DNA of 64,000 nt from Croceicoccus gelatinilyticus (GTDB lineage Bacteria > Pseudomonadota > Alphaproteobacteria > Sphingomonadales > Sphingomonadaceae), in NCBI RefSeq assembly GCF_018398395.1, contig NZ_JAHCBF010000002.1, forward strand, positions 558,001 through 622,000, read 5' to 3'. Positions 53,435-61,533 of this stretch are shown one piece after another (position 1 is the first letter of the stretch; every line of letters starts with the position of its first letter). The position numbers were made by a program, and so were the translations under genes. Under the pieces are notes generated by a model. The model saw only the letters and a program-made list of their open reading frames with translations, had not been told where the DNA came from and did no database searches.

Positions 53435-54182
53435 TAAAGGCGCTGGGCGGCATTCCGAAGACCTTGTGGAAGGTCGCGGTAAAGGCGCTAGGGCTCTCGT
53501 AACCGACTTCGTAGGCGACGACGGCCACCGACTTTCCCGCCTCCAGCATCGGGATCGCCGCCATCAGGCGCACCTGCTGTCGCCACGTCGCCAGTCCCGC
53601 GCCGGTTTCCCGACGGAACGCGCGGGTAAAGGTGCGGCGGCCCATCGCGGCAAGCGAGGCCCAGGCATCGAGATCGCGCTGGTCGGCAGGGTCCTCGATC
53701 AGGGCATGGCAGACGCGCAGCAGGCGTTCGTCCTGCGGCATCGGCAGGTCGCTCGGCGTCACGGCCATGCGGCGGATTTCGGATAGCAGCAGGCGGGCGA
53801 TGTTCCCCTCGCGCGCGTCCATGTCGTAGGTCGGCTCGAACTGGCCGACTTCGAACACCAATGCGCGGACAAGGTCAGATACCTCGATCACGCGGGCGGT
53901 CTGCGGATCGGGGTCAAGCTCGGGATCGATGTAGAGCGTATAGGCCGACACCGGCCCGCGGCACTGGACCTCGTGTTCGGTCCCCGCCGGAATCCAGATC
54001 GCGCGGCGCGGGGGCAGCATGAACAGCGCCTCGTCCGCCGAGACCATCATCACGCCCGAATTGCAGTAAGTCAGCTGAGAACGCGCATGGCTGTGCCGCG
54101 GGTCCAGCATGCCGGCCGGGTATTCGTCGGCAAAGCCCATGATCGGGCGGCTGGCAAGCGGGTAGTCGGCAGAATGCTTCAT
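53403..54182 (-). CDS. AraC-family regulator with cupin domain
   Basis: A 259-residue protein: an N-terminal cupin-type ligand pocket (about 15-100: HSHARSQLTYCNSGVMMVSADEALFMLPPRRAIWIPAGTEHEV) and a C-terminal AraC HTH (about 160-255: WASLAAMGRRTFTRAFRRETGAGLATWRQQVRL, then VAYEVGYESPSAFTATFHKVFGMPPSAF). This is the widespread YdeO/NimR-like arrangement. It overlaps the 3' end of the amidohydrolase gene by 32 bases, tail to tail. The IS1595-like element begins 84 bases upstream of its start. Confidence 0.88.
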   Translation of the reverse strand: MKHSADYPLASRPIMGFADEYPAGMLDPRHSHARSQLTYCNSGVMMVSADEALFMLPPRRAIWIPAGTEHEVQCRGPVSAYTLYIDPELDPDPQTARVIEVSDLVRALVFEVGQFEPTYDMDAREGNIARLLLSEIRRMAVTPSDLPMPQDERLLRVCHALIEDPADQRDLDAWASLAAMGRRTFTRAFRRETGAGLATWRQQVRLMAAIPMLEAGKSVAVVAYEVGYESPSAFTATFHKVFGMPPSAFINQPREDEAD

Positions 54183-54265
54183 GCGTGTGGATCCGAGAGG
54201 GGAGACCACTTTTGCGCCCCGTGGCCGCCGCGTCAATTGCACCGCGCCGCCGCGATACCGATGTA

Positions 54266-54302
54266 TGTCAACGTTCCTGGACATGATATACTTGAGAAAG
54301 CA
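54266..54302. repeat. left terminal inverted repeat of IS1595-like element
   Basis: Thirty-seven bases starting TGTCAA and ending CTTGAGAAAGCA match the reverse complement of 56468-56504 at 32 positions. The long identical inner part (17 bases ending in AAAGCA) is beyond chance. Confidence 0.8.
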
Positions 54303-54309
54303 ACGACTC

Positions 54310-54510
54310 GTGACTAATGATCAGACCCGACAGGCCGGCGCTCTTTCTCAGGATAGAATTGTGATCACACCTCAGATGGTGGAGGCGGGCGCGTACTTTT
54401 TGGGCGGCTTCGACCGCGAAAGGGATGATGCCGAGGAGACTTTTGTTGAGCTAATCCGTTACGTTTTTGGCGCTGTACTCTTGGAAAAGTTTGATGGCAT
54501 CCATGAGTGA
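54310..54510 (+). CDS. small hypothetical protein, IS passenger
   Basis: From a GTG at 54310 (or an ATG at 54283 inside the inverted repeat) a 66-residue frame reads VTNDQTRQAGALSQDRI, then VITPQMVEAGAYFLGGFDRERDDAEETFVELIRYVFGA. The ITPQMVEAG...FD segment resembles a short motif common in small alphaproteobacterial hypothetical proteins, which argues for a real gene. It overlaps the 3' end of the convergent HEPN-like gene by 60 bases, which is unusual. Confidence 0.45.
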   Translation: MTNDQTRQAGALSQDRIVITPQMVEAGAYFLGGFDRERDDAEETFVELIRYVFGAVLLEKFDGIHE

Positions 54511-54960
54511 CGCGATGGCCGACACACATGCCTTCGCCTCTCTCGATATCTCTTCGGGTTTAAATTTCCTGCTCTTCAGTGAGACCTTACCACGGTTTAT
54601 ATCGAGCCAGATTTTGTTTTCGTTGGATGTCCATCTATTGTGAAGCAGATGGTTGCGTAAGGCGTTGAGCCGTTGGATTTCCTTGTGTGAGGCTAGGAGC
54701 GCGTCTTTAGTCGCGGCGGGCATGTCGATAATCTGGACTAGGCCAGCAAAAATATCCAACCTAGTCGAGACATTGCGGATTGCTGCTGCCACGACCTTAC
54801 CCCTACCTTCGGTGGTGCCGAGCAAACGTGCGATCGCCCAATTTAGATGCCCTTCGAGGTGCGAGAAGTTCACACTTAACTCACCTACAGCGGCCGCCAA
54901 GACGGCATCGCGTTTATCCTGTTCAAATAGAAGCTTTTCGAGTTCATCCATGGCAGACAC
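54451..54960 (-). CDS. HEPN-like hypothetical protein, IS passenger
   Basis: A 169-residue helical protein. The segment LNALRNHLLHNRW (about 97-109) has the R-x4-H spacing of HEPN RNases, and FSHLEGHLNWAIARLLG plus the repeated helices fit that fold. The start is a GTG at 54960 or an ATG at 54951. Base composition is AT-richer than the surroundings. HEPN proteins often act as toxins or phage-defence nucleases; that function is inferred from one motif. No nucleotidyltransferase partner is seen. Confidence 0.6.
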   Translation of the reverse strand: MSAMDELEKLLFEQDKRDAVLAAAVGELSVNFSHLEGHLNWAIARLLGTTEGRGKVVAAAIRNVSTRLDIFAGLVQIIDMPAATKDALLASHKEIQRLNALRNHLLHNRWTSNENKIWLDINRGKVSLKSRKFKPEEISREAKACVSAIASLMDAIKLFQEYSAKNVTD

Positions 54961-55099
54961 CGATCAAAGGAAAGAAGACGATGTGCTTCGGCGGATGCTG
55001 AAAACGCCGCACAAAAAGCACGAACCGACAACGCCGCTCGGCAAGAAGCGGCAGAAAGAGAAAGGGGCCGACCACAAGGCCGACCCCTCCAAGGACTAA
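54950..55099 (+). CDS. 49-aa lysine-rich protein, IS passenger
   Basis: An ATG at 54950 opens a 49-residue frame (MADTDQRKEDDVLRRMLKTPHKKHEP, then a KKRQKEKGADHKAD tail) rich in lysine and charged residues. Short basic proteins with the DDVLRRMLKTPPKPH-like core are common as hypothetical proteins in Alphaproteobacteria. Its start codon overlaps the alternative ATG of the HEPN-like gene on the other strand, so the two may be head-to-head. Stop overlaps that of the HTH-like gene by four bases. Confidence 0.5.
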   Translation: MADTDQRKEDDVLRRMLKTPHKKHEPTTPLGKKRQKEKGADHKADPSKD

Positions 55100-55353
55100 G
55101 CGGGTGAGATGCCCGTGACGTTCGAACCGCGCTTCCCGGTCTTCAATTCAGAGACACGGCCGGGGTGGACGCCGAGGTCAGCGGCAATGTCCATGCCAAG
55201 GTCTCCAGCCTTAAGGCGCTCCCACATATAGCGGTAGGTTTCGTCGTTCATCGGCGCGCGATCACGCCCGTTGCGATATGCCATTTGGCCACTCCAATAT
55301 TGGCTGAAAGGAGTTGACCAATCATGCGCAAAAGCGCATTTCGTATTCGTCAT
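55096..55353 (-). CDS. small HTH-like hypothetical protein, IS passenger
   Basis: An 85-residue protein whose C-terminal half (YMWERLKAGDLGMDIAADLGVHPGRVSELKTGKRG) looks like a helix-turn-helix of the resolvase/XRE kind. The ATG at 55353 has GGAG nine bases upstream and is preferred; one five codons earlier is possible. It is transcribed in the same direction as the transposase gene, 163 bases beyond its stop, and may regulate the passenger genes or the transposase. Confidence 0.55.
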   Translation of the reverse strand: MTNTKCAFAHDWSTPFSQYWSGQMAYRNGRDRAPMNDETYRYMWERLKAGDLGMDIAADLGVHPGRVSELKTGKRGSNVTGISPA

Positions 55354-55516
55354 TTGAGGTCGCTCCACATCAGCGATTTCGACAACGGGCCGGGGTCTGA
55401 ACCACCTCGGCCCGATTCGTTTCTATAATGGAACATGACAGGAACGCGGAGTCTCACGGCCGCGCTATCCACCGGCCCGTCTCTTACGCCAGCGTTTGAA
55501 GCGCTTTGCGTGCTGC

Positions 55517-56443
55517 TTAGGCAAGCGCGGCGCTGTTAGTCCGCCGATAGGTCAGGCGCTTGCCCTTGATGCCCTTTAGCGCCAGATCGGCGCGCACAGC
55601 ATCGTCAACGCCATTGGCAATGCGGTTGGTGTAGCGGAAGTCAAACTCGGCTAGATAGCGCGCAAGGTGCTGCTGGCCAAAGTGCTGATAGATCCCGCGC
55701 ATGCCGCGCTTGAAGATGCCGAAGAAGCCTTCGATGGTGTTGGTGGTCACATCGCCGCGAGCATATTCCTTGCGGGCGTGGCTAACGCTTTCGTGCTTGG
55801 CGAACTGCTTGCCGGGACGCTTGTAGAAATGGGCCTCGTCGGTGATCAGGCGGCTCTTGCGGTCAATGCGCGTGTAGAGAAGCTTGGCGATGTTTTCAGC
55901 GTTGAGTTCATCGGTGAAAACGATGCTGACCGAACGGCCCGTGGCGCGGTCCACAAGGGAAACGATCTTGTTCATGTTGCGGATCGGGAGGCGTGAGGGC
56001 TTCGCAAGCTGGTCCTTGCCGAAGTAGGTTTCATCCACTTCGACGGCGCCGCCTTCGCCGCCCATGGGGCTGTCGTCGTCCGACAGCATGGCTTCGCGGA
56101 TACGATGCGACATGAACCAAGCGGTCTTGTAGGTCACGCCAAGCATACGGTGCAGCTGGTGGGCGCTGATGCCTTTCTTGCTGGCACACATCAGGTGCGT
56201 GGCAAGCAGCCACTTATGAAGGGGAACCTTGGAGCGTTCGAATACGGTGCCCACGGTAACAGTGAACTGCTTGCGGCAGTCGTTGCACTGGACGAGACCG
56301 GGACGGTGCTTGCCGCCTTCAAGCCGTGTTGCGTTCATCGACTTGCAGTGAGGGCAGACCGGACCATGGGGCCAGTGAAGTGCCTCAAGATGTTCGCGGG
56401 CCTTTTCGGCGTCGGTGAAGCGGGGTTCGTAAATGCTCGTCAT
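55517..56443 (-). CDS. IS1595-family (ISXO2-like) transposase
   Basis: A 308-residue protein with an N-terminal zinc ribbon (CPHC about 31-34 and CNDC about 53-56), an HTH (ISAHQLHRMLGVTYKTAWFMSHRIREAM) and a DDE-type catalytic core: VEVDETYFG, LITDEAHFY and TNTIEGFFGIFKRG. This is the standard ISXO2/IS1595 layout and the frame is intact, so the element may be active. The right inverted repeat begins 25 bases upstream of the start. Confidence 0.92.
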   Translation of the reverse strand: MTSIYEPRFTDAEKAREHLEALHWPHGPVCPHCKSMNATRLEGGKHRPGLVQCNDCRKQFTVTVGTVFERSKVPLHKWLLATHLMCASKKGISAHQLHRMLGVTYKTAWFMSHRIREAMLSDDDSPMGGEGGAVEVDETYFGKDQLAKPSRLPIRNMNKIVSLVDRATGRSVSIVFTDELNAENIAKLLYTRIDRKSRLITDEAHFYKRPGKQFAKHESVSHARKEYARGDVTTNTIEGFFGIFKRGMRGIYQHFGQQHLARYLAEFDFRYTNRIANGVDDAVRADLALKGIKGKRLTYRRTNSAALA

Positions 56444-56467
56444 GCATGAATATTAGCAAATCACCTC

Positions 56468-56504
56468 TGCTTTCTCAAGTATATAATGTCCACGTTCCTT
56501 GACA
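56468..56504. repeat. right terminal inverted repeat of IS1595-like element
   Basis: It pairs with 54266-54302 (32 of 37 positions). It contains TATAAT (56482-56487) and ends in TTGACA (56499-56504), both reading outward toward the operon at 56561. Confidence 0.8.
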
Positions 56505-56519
56505 CCGCCTGCAACTCGA

Positions 56520-56537
56520 TGTAAATGTCCCTTTACA
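56520..56537. promoter_or_regulatory. operator-like palindrome TGTAAA-N6-TTTACA
   Basis: A perfect 6-bp-arm palindrome 23 bases upstream of the first gene of the small membrane-protein/XRE operon. It overlaps the expected -10 position 17 bases from the TTGACA at the IS end. It is a likely binding site for the XRE regulator encoded at 57153, giving autorepression. Confidence 0.55.
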
Positions 56538-56560
56538 TAAGGTCAAAGGAGCTTGCTATC

Positions 56561-56725
56561 ATGAAAACTGCCCACGTCCTCCTGCTTGGCGGTGTCGTCA
56601 TTGCCGTTGCCGTGCTCGACGTGCTGGAAATCCTGCCCTCGGGTTCGGCCAGTGCCGCCGTGCTGTTCGTGCCTGCGCTTGCCGTCGCGAACCGCCGCCG
56701 TTCGTCCTGCTGCCTGCGGGCCTGA
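56561..56725 (+). CDS. small hydrophobic protein in XRE-regulated operon
   Basis: A 54-residue protein with two membrane segments (about 5-20 and 28-42: HVLLLGGVVIAVAVLDVLEI and SASAAVLFVPALAVA) and an arginine/cysteine-rich end. The ATG has AAGGAG about nine bases upstream. The next gene starts five bases after its stop. It belongs to the small-membrane-protein plus XRE-regulator operon type, often stress- or envelope-related; function not known. Confidence 0.65.
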   Translation: MKTAHVLLLGGVVIAVAVLDVLEILPSGSASAAVLFVPALAVANRRRSSCCLRA

Positions 56726-56730
56726 TCTAC

Positions 56731-57156
56731 ATGGGCAAGCCCGCACGCTCTCCCGCCTACAAGCGGTATTTCCGCCGTCACCTCGTGCTGACGGCGGCAT
56801 ACCTGCTGGCTGTTTTCCTGACCTCGCGCTTCGTGCCCGACGATGCGGAACCCACACCGCTGTTCGTGGCACTGGCGCTTTTGCCCGGAATTGCCGTGAT
56901 CGGCTGGATCTGGGCCATGGGCCGCCTGCTGGTCGAACTGGATGACGAATTCATGCGCATGCTCGAAGTGCGCAAGTTCATCGTGGCCACCGGCGTGACG
57001 CTCGGCCTCACCAGCGTCTGGGGCATGGTCGAGCTATACACCACTGTCCCGTGCATCCCGATCTTCTTCGCCTTCCCGATCTGGTGCGCGGGCCTGATGA
57101 TCGGCAGCGTCGTCAACCGCTTCGCCTTCGGCACCGACACGGGGTGCCCGCGGTGA
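56731..57156 (+). CDS. integral membrane protein in XRE-regulated operon
   Basis: A 141-residue protein with four predicted membrane segments (about 18-35, 43-63, 85-105 and 109-128) and a conserved-looking polar stretch ELDDEFMRMLEVRKFIVATG between the second and third. Such proteins are regularly encoded next to a short XRE regulator of the YozG type. The stop overlaps the GTG of the regulator gene (GTGA), so the two are coupled. Molecular function unknown. Confidence 0.75.
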   Translation: MGKPARSPAYKRYFRRHLVLTAAYLLAVFLTSRFVPDDAEPTPLFVALALLPGIAVIGWIWAMGRLLVELDDEFMRMLEVRKFIVATGVTLGLTSVWGMVELYTTVPCIPIFFAFPIWCAGLMIGSVVNRFAFGTDTGCPR

Positions 57157-57344
57157 AAAACCGACTCAAGGTCCTGCGCGCAGAGCGTGACTGGAGCCAG
57201 CAGGCGCTGGCCGACCGGCTGGAGGTTTCGCGGCAGAGCGTGAACGCGATCGAGACCGGCAAATACGATCCCTCGCTGCCGCTTGCCTTCAAGATCGCAG
57301 AAGTCTTCGGCCTTCCGATTGAGGAAATCTTCATGCCCCGCTGA
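57153..57344 (+). CDS. short XRE-family transcriptional regulator
   Basis: A 63-residue single-domain HTH: RLKVLRAERDWSQQALADRLEVSRQSVNAIETGKYDPSLPLAFKIAEVFGLPIEEIF. The GTG start at 57153 overlaps the upstream stop and begins right before the domain; the ATG-started frame would translate 34 unlike residues inside the upstream gene. Regulators of this length typically repress their own operon, and a TGTAAA/TTTACA palindrome lies at its head. Confidence 0.88.
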   Translation: MKNRLKVLRAERDWSQQALADRLEVSRQSVNAIETGKYDPSLPLAFKIAEVFGLPIEEIFMPR

Positions 57345-57425
57345 CAAGAAACGCCCGCGTCTTGACTTCCCAGCAACGCGCTGGGAACGATGGACGCGGG
57401 ATTTTTCAGGGGTCGCAAGAAGAAC

Positions 57426-58523
57426 ATGGACGAGGAACAGGCGGAATCCGCCTTCGGTTTTCACGGAACCTGGCGCGAATTCGCGCCGATCGCTTTCACC
57501 AACCTGCTGCTGATCATCGTCACGCTCGGTATCTACCGCTTCTGGGCCAAGGCGCGCGAGAGGCGTTACTTGTGGAGCCGGACGCGTTTCATCGACGAGC
57601 GGCTGGAATGGACCGGCACCGGGCTTGAGCTGTTCCTTGGCGGCGTGGTCGTGGTGCTGCTCTTCGTCGTGCCCTACATCGTCATGACCCAAGTCGCACA
57701 GGCGATGATCCTGCGCGGAGAAACCGCGATCGGCGTCGCGCTGACCGTCATACCGCTGTTGGCGATCTTTTACTTGATGGGCGTCGCCCGTTTCCGTGCC
57801 ATTCGCTATCGCCTCGGCCGCACTAACTGGCGCGGCATTCGCGGCGGCAGCGACAGCAAGGGCTTTCGCTATGGCTGGTCCTATATGTGGAAGACGACGC
57901 TGGGTTATCTCGCCTTCGGCCTCGGCGTGCCATGGGCCATGGTTTCCTTGTGGAACCAGCGCTGGCGCCTGATGAGCTTCGGGCCGATGGACTTTACGTG
58001 CAGCGCGGATTTTTCGCCGCTGATGAAGCGTTACCTGCTGTTCTATTTCAGCCCGTTTCTCGCGATCCTAGTCGCAGCGGGCGCGATGTTCGCCATCGCG
58101 CTGGGCTTTGCCGTGGATTTCGACGGTGCCGGCGGGTTCGATCCCGAAGAACCGCCGATCGGATTTGTCGCCGCGGTCGTCGTCGCGCTTTTCCTGTTCT
58201 ACTTCGTGCTCGGCTTCATCTGGCTGGTCTATTTCGCCAAGTTCTACCGCGTGGTCGTGGGCCACATGGCGCTGGGCGATCTTGAATTCGAGTTCGACGC
58301 CAAGACGAAGGACTGGATCAAGCTTGGCCTCGGTGACGTCGCGCTCGTTGTCCTCACGCTCGGCATCGGGTTCGTCTTCCTCGGCTATCGCCACTGGAAG
58401 TTCTTCGTGACGCACATGCAGGCCTATGGCGAGATCAACGTCGATGACCTGACGCAGTCGACCACGAAGCGCGCCCGCCACGGCGAAGGTCTGCTCGATG
58501 CGTTCGACATGGGAGCGATCTGA
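57426..58523 (+). CDS. DUF898 (YjgN-like) membrane protein
   Basis: A 365-residue inner-membrane protein with about six hydrophobic segments. [60 protein letters not shown], and [25 protein letters not shown] match DUF898. An ATG at 57390 would add 12 residues; I prefer MDEEQ because it places the family start correctly. DUF898 genes are often paired, as here, with an M48 peptidase gene, but the role is unknown. Confidence 0.85.
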   Translation: MDEEQAESAFGFHGTWREFAPIAFTNLLLIIVTLGIYRFWAKARERRYLWSRTRFIDERLEWTGTGLELFLGGVVVVLLFVVPYIVMTQVAQAMILRGETAIGVALTVIPLLAIFYLMGVARFRAIRYRLGRTNWRGIRGGSDSKGFRYGWSYMWKTTLGYLAFGLGVPWAMVSLWNQRWRLMSFGPMDFTCSADFSPLMKRYLLFYFSPFLAILVAAGAMFAIALGFAVDFDGAGGFDPEEPPIGFVAAVVVALFLFYFVLGFIWLVYFAKFYRVVVGHMALGDLEFEFDAKTKDWIKLGLGDVALVVLTLGIGFVFLGYRHWKFFVTHMQAYGEINVDDLTQSTTKRARHGEGLLDAFDMGAI

Positions 58524-58528
58524 TCGGC

Positions 58529-59599
58529 ATGTTCGAACGCAGCGAAGTCCCCGCCTTCTGGTACGACGGCCACAGCGCCCGACGGCACGAAGGACTGGTC
58601 GAGTGGAACGGCGGCGACACGCTGCTGCTCCGCGCCCGGGACGGCGAAGTGATGGAAGTCGCGATAGACGACCTGATCTTCGTTGAGCGCGGGGTGATGG
58701 ACGGGTCCTATTCGCGCAAGGCCGACGACGGGTTCCGCCTCTCGTTCACCGGCACCGTGCCCGAAGACCTCGCGCAACGCCTGCCGAGCGGCCAAAAGTT
58801 CGGGAAGTGGATCGACGGGCTGGGTCTGCCCAAGGCGGCAGCACTTTTCGCCGTCATCAGTGCCGCGCTGATCGCAATCGTCATGACCGCGCCAACCTGG
58901 CTTGGCCCGCGCGTTCCGGCCAGTTGGGAACGCAAGATGGGCGATGCCATGATCGGCGATCTCGGCAACCGGCTTTGCCACACGCCTCAGGCGGACGCGG
59001 CGCTCGCCAAGCTGGTCGATAATCTTGATCCCGAGCGTCCCGTGACCCGCGTGGGCATCGCCAATGTCGACATGATCAACGCCGTCGCGCTTCCGGGTGG
59101 ACAGGTCCTGATCTTCAACGGGCTGCTGCAGGAAGCGGGTAGCGCGGACGAGCTGGCAGGGGTCGTCGGGCACGAGATCGGTCACGTTCGCGAACGCCAC
59201 GTCATGCAGGCACTGCTGCGCCAGTTCGGGCTTTCGGTCCTTTTGGGCGGGATCAATTCCGACCTAGGCAGCTCGATCTTCGGCATCGCCTCCATCAGCT
59301 ATTCGCGCGATGCGGAGCGTGAGGCGGACGAATTTTCGCGCAAGCAGCTTGCCGCCGCCGACATCTCGCCGGTCGGCACGGCCGAGTTCTTCGAATACCT
59401 CAAGGAAGAGAGCGGGGATTCGCCCGAATGGGTCGGCTGGGTCGCCAGCCACCCGATGCCGGCAGAGCGTGAAGATGCGTTCCGCAACGCGGTCGTGAAG
59501 GGCAAGACTTACAAGCCCGCGCTGACGAAGGCCGAATTCGCCGCACTCCAGGAAGCTTGCGAGAAAGACCCTGACGTCGAGGAATTCAGCTTCTTCTGA
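58529..59599 (+). CDS. M48-family zinc metallopeptidase
   Basis: A 356-residue protein with one membrane helix near 107-127 ([19 protein letters not shown]) and an M48 catalytic domain: HEIGH (about 213-217) with zinc-binding histidines and the downstream glutamate in [12 protein letters not shown]. The N-terminal part (1-90) is a small beta-rich region. It follows the DUF898 gene by five bases and probably forms a functional pair with it. A membrane protein quality-control role is likely by family. Confidence 0.88.
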   Translation: MFERSEVPAFWYDGHSARRHEGLVEWNGGDTLLLRARDGEVMEVAIDDLIFVERGVMDGSYSRKADDGFRLSFTGTVPEDLAQRLPSGQKFGKWIDGLGLPKAAALFAVISAALIAIVMTAPTWLGPRVPASWERKMGDAMIGDLGNRLCHTPQADAALAKLVDNLDPERPVTRVGIANVDMINAVALPGGQVLIFNGLLQEAGSADELAGVVGHEIGHVRERHVMQALLRQFGLSVLLGGINSDLGSSIFGIASISYSRDAEREADEFSRKQLAAADISPVGTAEFFEYLKEESGDSPEWVGWVASHPMPAEREDAFRNAVVKGKTYKPALTKAEFAALQEACEKDPDVEEFSFF

Positions 59600-59658
59600 C
59601 GCACGGGCTGTCCCTGCCTGCGGTTCCAATCGCGCCCGCCCTTCCTAGATAGGCGGAC

Positions 59659-60435
59659 ATGACCGAAGCAGACCTTCCCGCCATCCAGCACTTCACTTCG
59701 GCAGAGGGGCTGTCGCTGGCCTATCGCCATGCGCCGGGCGCCGGGCCGCTGATCGTGTTCCTGCCGGGCTACATGTCCGACATGGCAGGCGGCAAGGCGA
59801 CCGCTGCGATGGCCGATGCGATGGCGCGCGGACAAGCTTGCCTGCTGCTCGACTATTCGGGCTGCGGCGAAAGCGAGGGCGATTTTGCCGATGGCACGCT
59901 GTCCCGCTGGCGGGACGAGGTGCTCGCGCTGATCGACCATGTCGTTGCGGGAACAGCGGACAGGCCCGTCGTTATCGTCGGTTCCTCGATGGGCGGCTGG
60001 CTGATGTTCATCGTGGCAGAAGCGTTGTCGGAACGCGCCGGACCGGAAGCCTTGAAGGCGCTGGTCGGCATCGCGCCCGCGCCCGATTTTACCGACTGGG
60101 GCTATTCGGCAGAGCAGAAGGCCACGCTCGAAAAGGGCGAGGTCTGGTTCGAGGATAATATCTACGGCCCCGATCCGACGCCCTATCATCCCGCCTTCTT
60201 TCATGATTCCGCCCACCACCGGATGATCTCGCGCGGGATTGCCGTGACTTGCCCGGTTCGCGTCCTGCAGGGGCAGCGTGATCCCGATGTGCCGTGGGAA
60301 CTGTCGCTCAAGATCGCGGATGCGCTGACATCGCAGGATGTGCGGCTCAGCATCATCAAGGACGGCGACCACCGCCTCTCGCGCGACACAGATATCGCGC
60401 TTCTCCTCTCCACCATCGCGGAGGTCTCGGCATGA
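59659..60435 (+). CDS. alpha/beta hydrolase
   Basis: A 258-residue protein with [13 protein letters not shown] (oxyanion region about 34-46), [15 protein letters not shown], the nucleophile elbow GSSMGGW (about 111-117) and a likely histidine in KDGDHRLS near the C-terminus. It resembles the YqiA/ABHD10-like esterase group (acyl-protein thioesterase or palmitoyl-esterase type). The stop overlaps the ATG of the luciferase-like gene. Confidence 0.85.
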   Translation: MTEADLPAIQHFTSAEGLSLAYRHAPGAGPLIVFLPGYMSDMAGGKATAAMADAMARGQACLLLDYSGCGESEGDFADGTLSRWRDEVLALIDHVVAGTADRPVVIVGSSMGGWLMFIVAEALSERAGPEALKALVGIAPAPDFTDWGYSAEQKATLEKGEVWFEDNIYGPDPTPYHPAFFHDSAHHRMISRGIAVTCPVRVLQGQRDPDVPWELSLKIADALTSQDVRLSIIKDGDHRLSRDTDIALLLSTIAEVSA

Positions 60436-61430
60436 AGCTGTCGGTTCTCGATTTCGTCTCGATCCCCGAAGGCGGCACCGCCTCGCGCTCGCTCGCCGAT
60501 ACGGCGGAATATGCGAAACTCGCCGAAGACCTCGGCTGTCACCGGTTCTGGATGGCGGAGCATCACGGTATGCCCGGTATCGCGAGTTCTGCCGTCGCGG
60601 TCTGCCTTGCCCATGTCGGCAACGCGACATCGAAGATCCGCATTGGTTCGGGCGGTATCATGCTGCCCAATCACAGCCCGCTGGTGATCGCAGAGCAATT
60701 CGGCACGCTGGACGCGCTGTTTCCGGGCCGCATCGATCTTGGCCTTGGCCGCGCACCGGGTGCGGATTCGCGGATCGGGCAGATGCTGCGCAAGGACCTG
60801 CACTCCGCCGCCGAACGCTTCCCGCAGGACGTGACCGAACTGCGCGCGGTGCTATCGGGCGATGGCAGCACGCCGCTTCAGGCCGTTCCCGGCAGGGGCG
60901 CCGATGTCGAGATGTGGATCCTGGGCTCCAGCCTGTTCGGCGCCCAACTCGCGGCTCTCCTCGGCCTGCCCTATGCCTTTGCCTCGCACTTCGCGCCCGC
61001 CGCGCTGGACGAGGCGCTTGCGCTCTATCGCGAGAATTTCCGCCCGTCGGAGGACTGCGAGAAGCCGCACGTCATGGTCGCGGCCAATTGCTACGCCGCC
61101 GACACGCGCGAGGAGGCCGAGCTTATCGCCTCGTCGATGGACCAGTCCTTCATCGCGCTGCGCACCGGCACGCCGGGCAAGCTGCCCCCGCCGGTTCCCG
61201 GTTATCGCGAGAGCCTGCCGCCGCAGCTGCTCGCCGGACTTCGCGGTCTGCGCCGTGTCAGCGCCATAGGCACGCGCGAGGATGTGCGCGAAACGCTGAC
61301 CGAACTCGCCGCCCGCACCGGCGCGGACGAGATCGTTCTTTCGGGCTCCACCTTCGATCCGGCGGCGCGCCGCTACTCGCTCGAACTGGCGATGGACGCC
61401 ATGAAGGCAAGCGTCACGCCGGCGAACTGA
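60432..61430 (+). CDS. luciferase-like monooxygenase (MsnO8 family)
   Basis: A 332-residue TIM-barrel flavin-dependent protein starting [13 protein letters not shown], with [28 protein letters not shown] (about 27-54), [41 protein letters not shown] and a C-terminal [14 protein letters not shown]. This is the LLM-class MsnO8/YhbW group that uses reduced flavin from a separate reductase. The physiological substrate is unknown. The ATG overlaps the hydrolase stop (ATGA). Confidence 0.88.
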   Translation: MKLSVLDFVSIPEGGTASRSLADTAEYAKLAEDLGCHRFWMAEHHGMPGIASSAVAVCLAHVGNATSKIRIGSGGIMLPNHSPLVIAEQFGTLDALFPGRIDLGLGRAPGADSRIGQMLRKDLHSAAERFPQDVTELRAVLSGDGSTPLQAVPGRGADVEMWILGSSLFGAQLAALLGLPYAFASHFAPAALDEALALYRENFRPSEDCEKPHVMVAANCYAADTREEAELIASSMDQSFIALRTGTPGKLPPPVPGYRESLPPQLLAGLRGLRRVSAIGTREDVRETLTELAARTGADEIVLSGSTFDPAARRYSLELAMDAMKASVTPAN

Positions 61431-61533
61431 TTGCCCCGCCGCGCGTCCGTTTTGCCGAACTCCACGGTTTTTGCCACTTGAACCGGTCGCCGCTGGGCGA
61501 TAGCGCGGATGGCAAGGACCCGAGGGAGATAAT

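Larger units (their letters stand above)
54266..56504. mobile_element. IS1595-family element with passenger genes
   Basis: Imperfect 37-bp terminal inverted repeats enclose about 2.24 kb holding an ISXO2-type transposase (55517-56443) plus four probable small genes unrelated to transposition. Simple IS1595 copies are usually about half this size, so the extra DNA is passenger cargo. The cargo is visibly AT-richer than the chromosome. A clear 8-bp target duplication was not found directly at the repeat ends. Confidence 0.78.

Noticed and set aside
54259-56523. CGATGTA at 54259-54265 and 56517-56523 as target duplication of the IS1595-like element
   Set aside because: The right copy is 12 bases beyond the inverted repeat and is part of the operator palindrome, and the family normally makes an 8-bp duplication, so the match may be chance.
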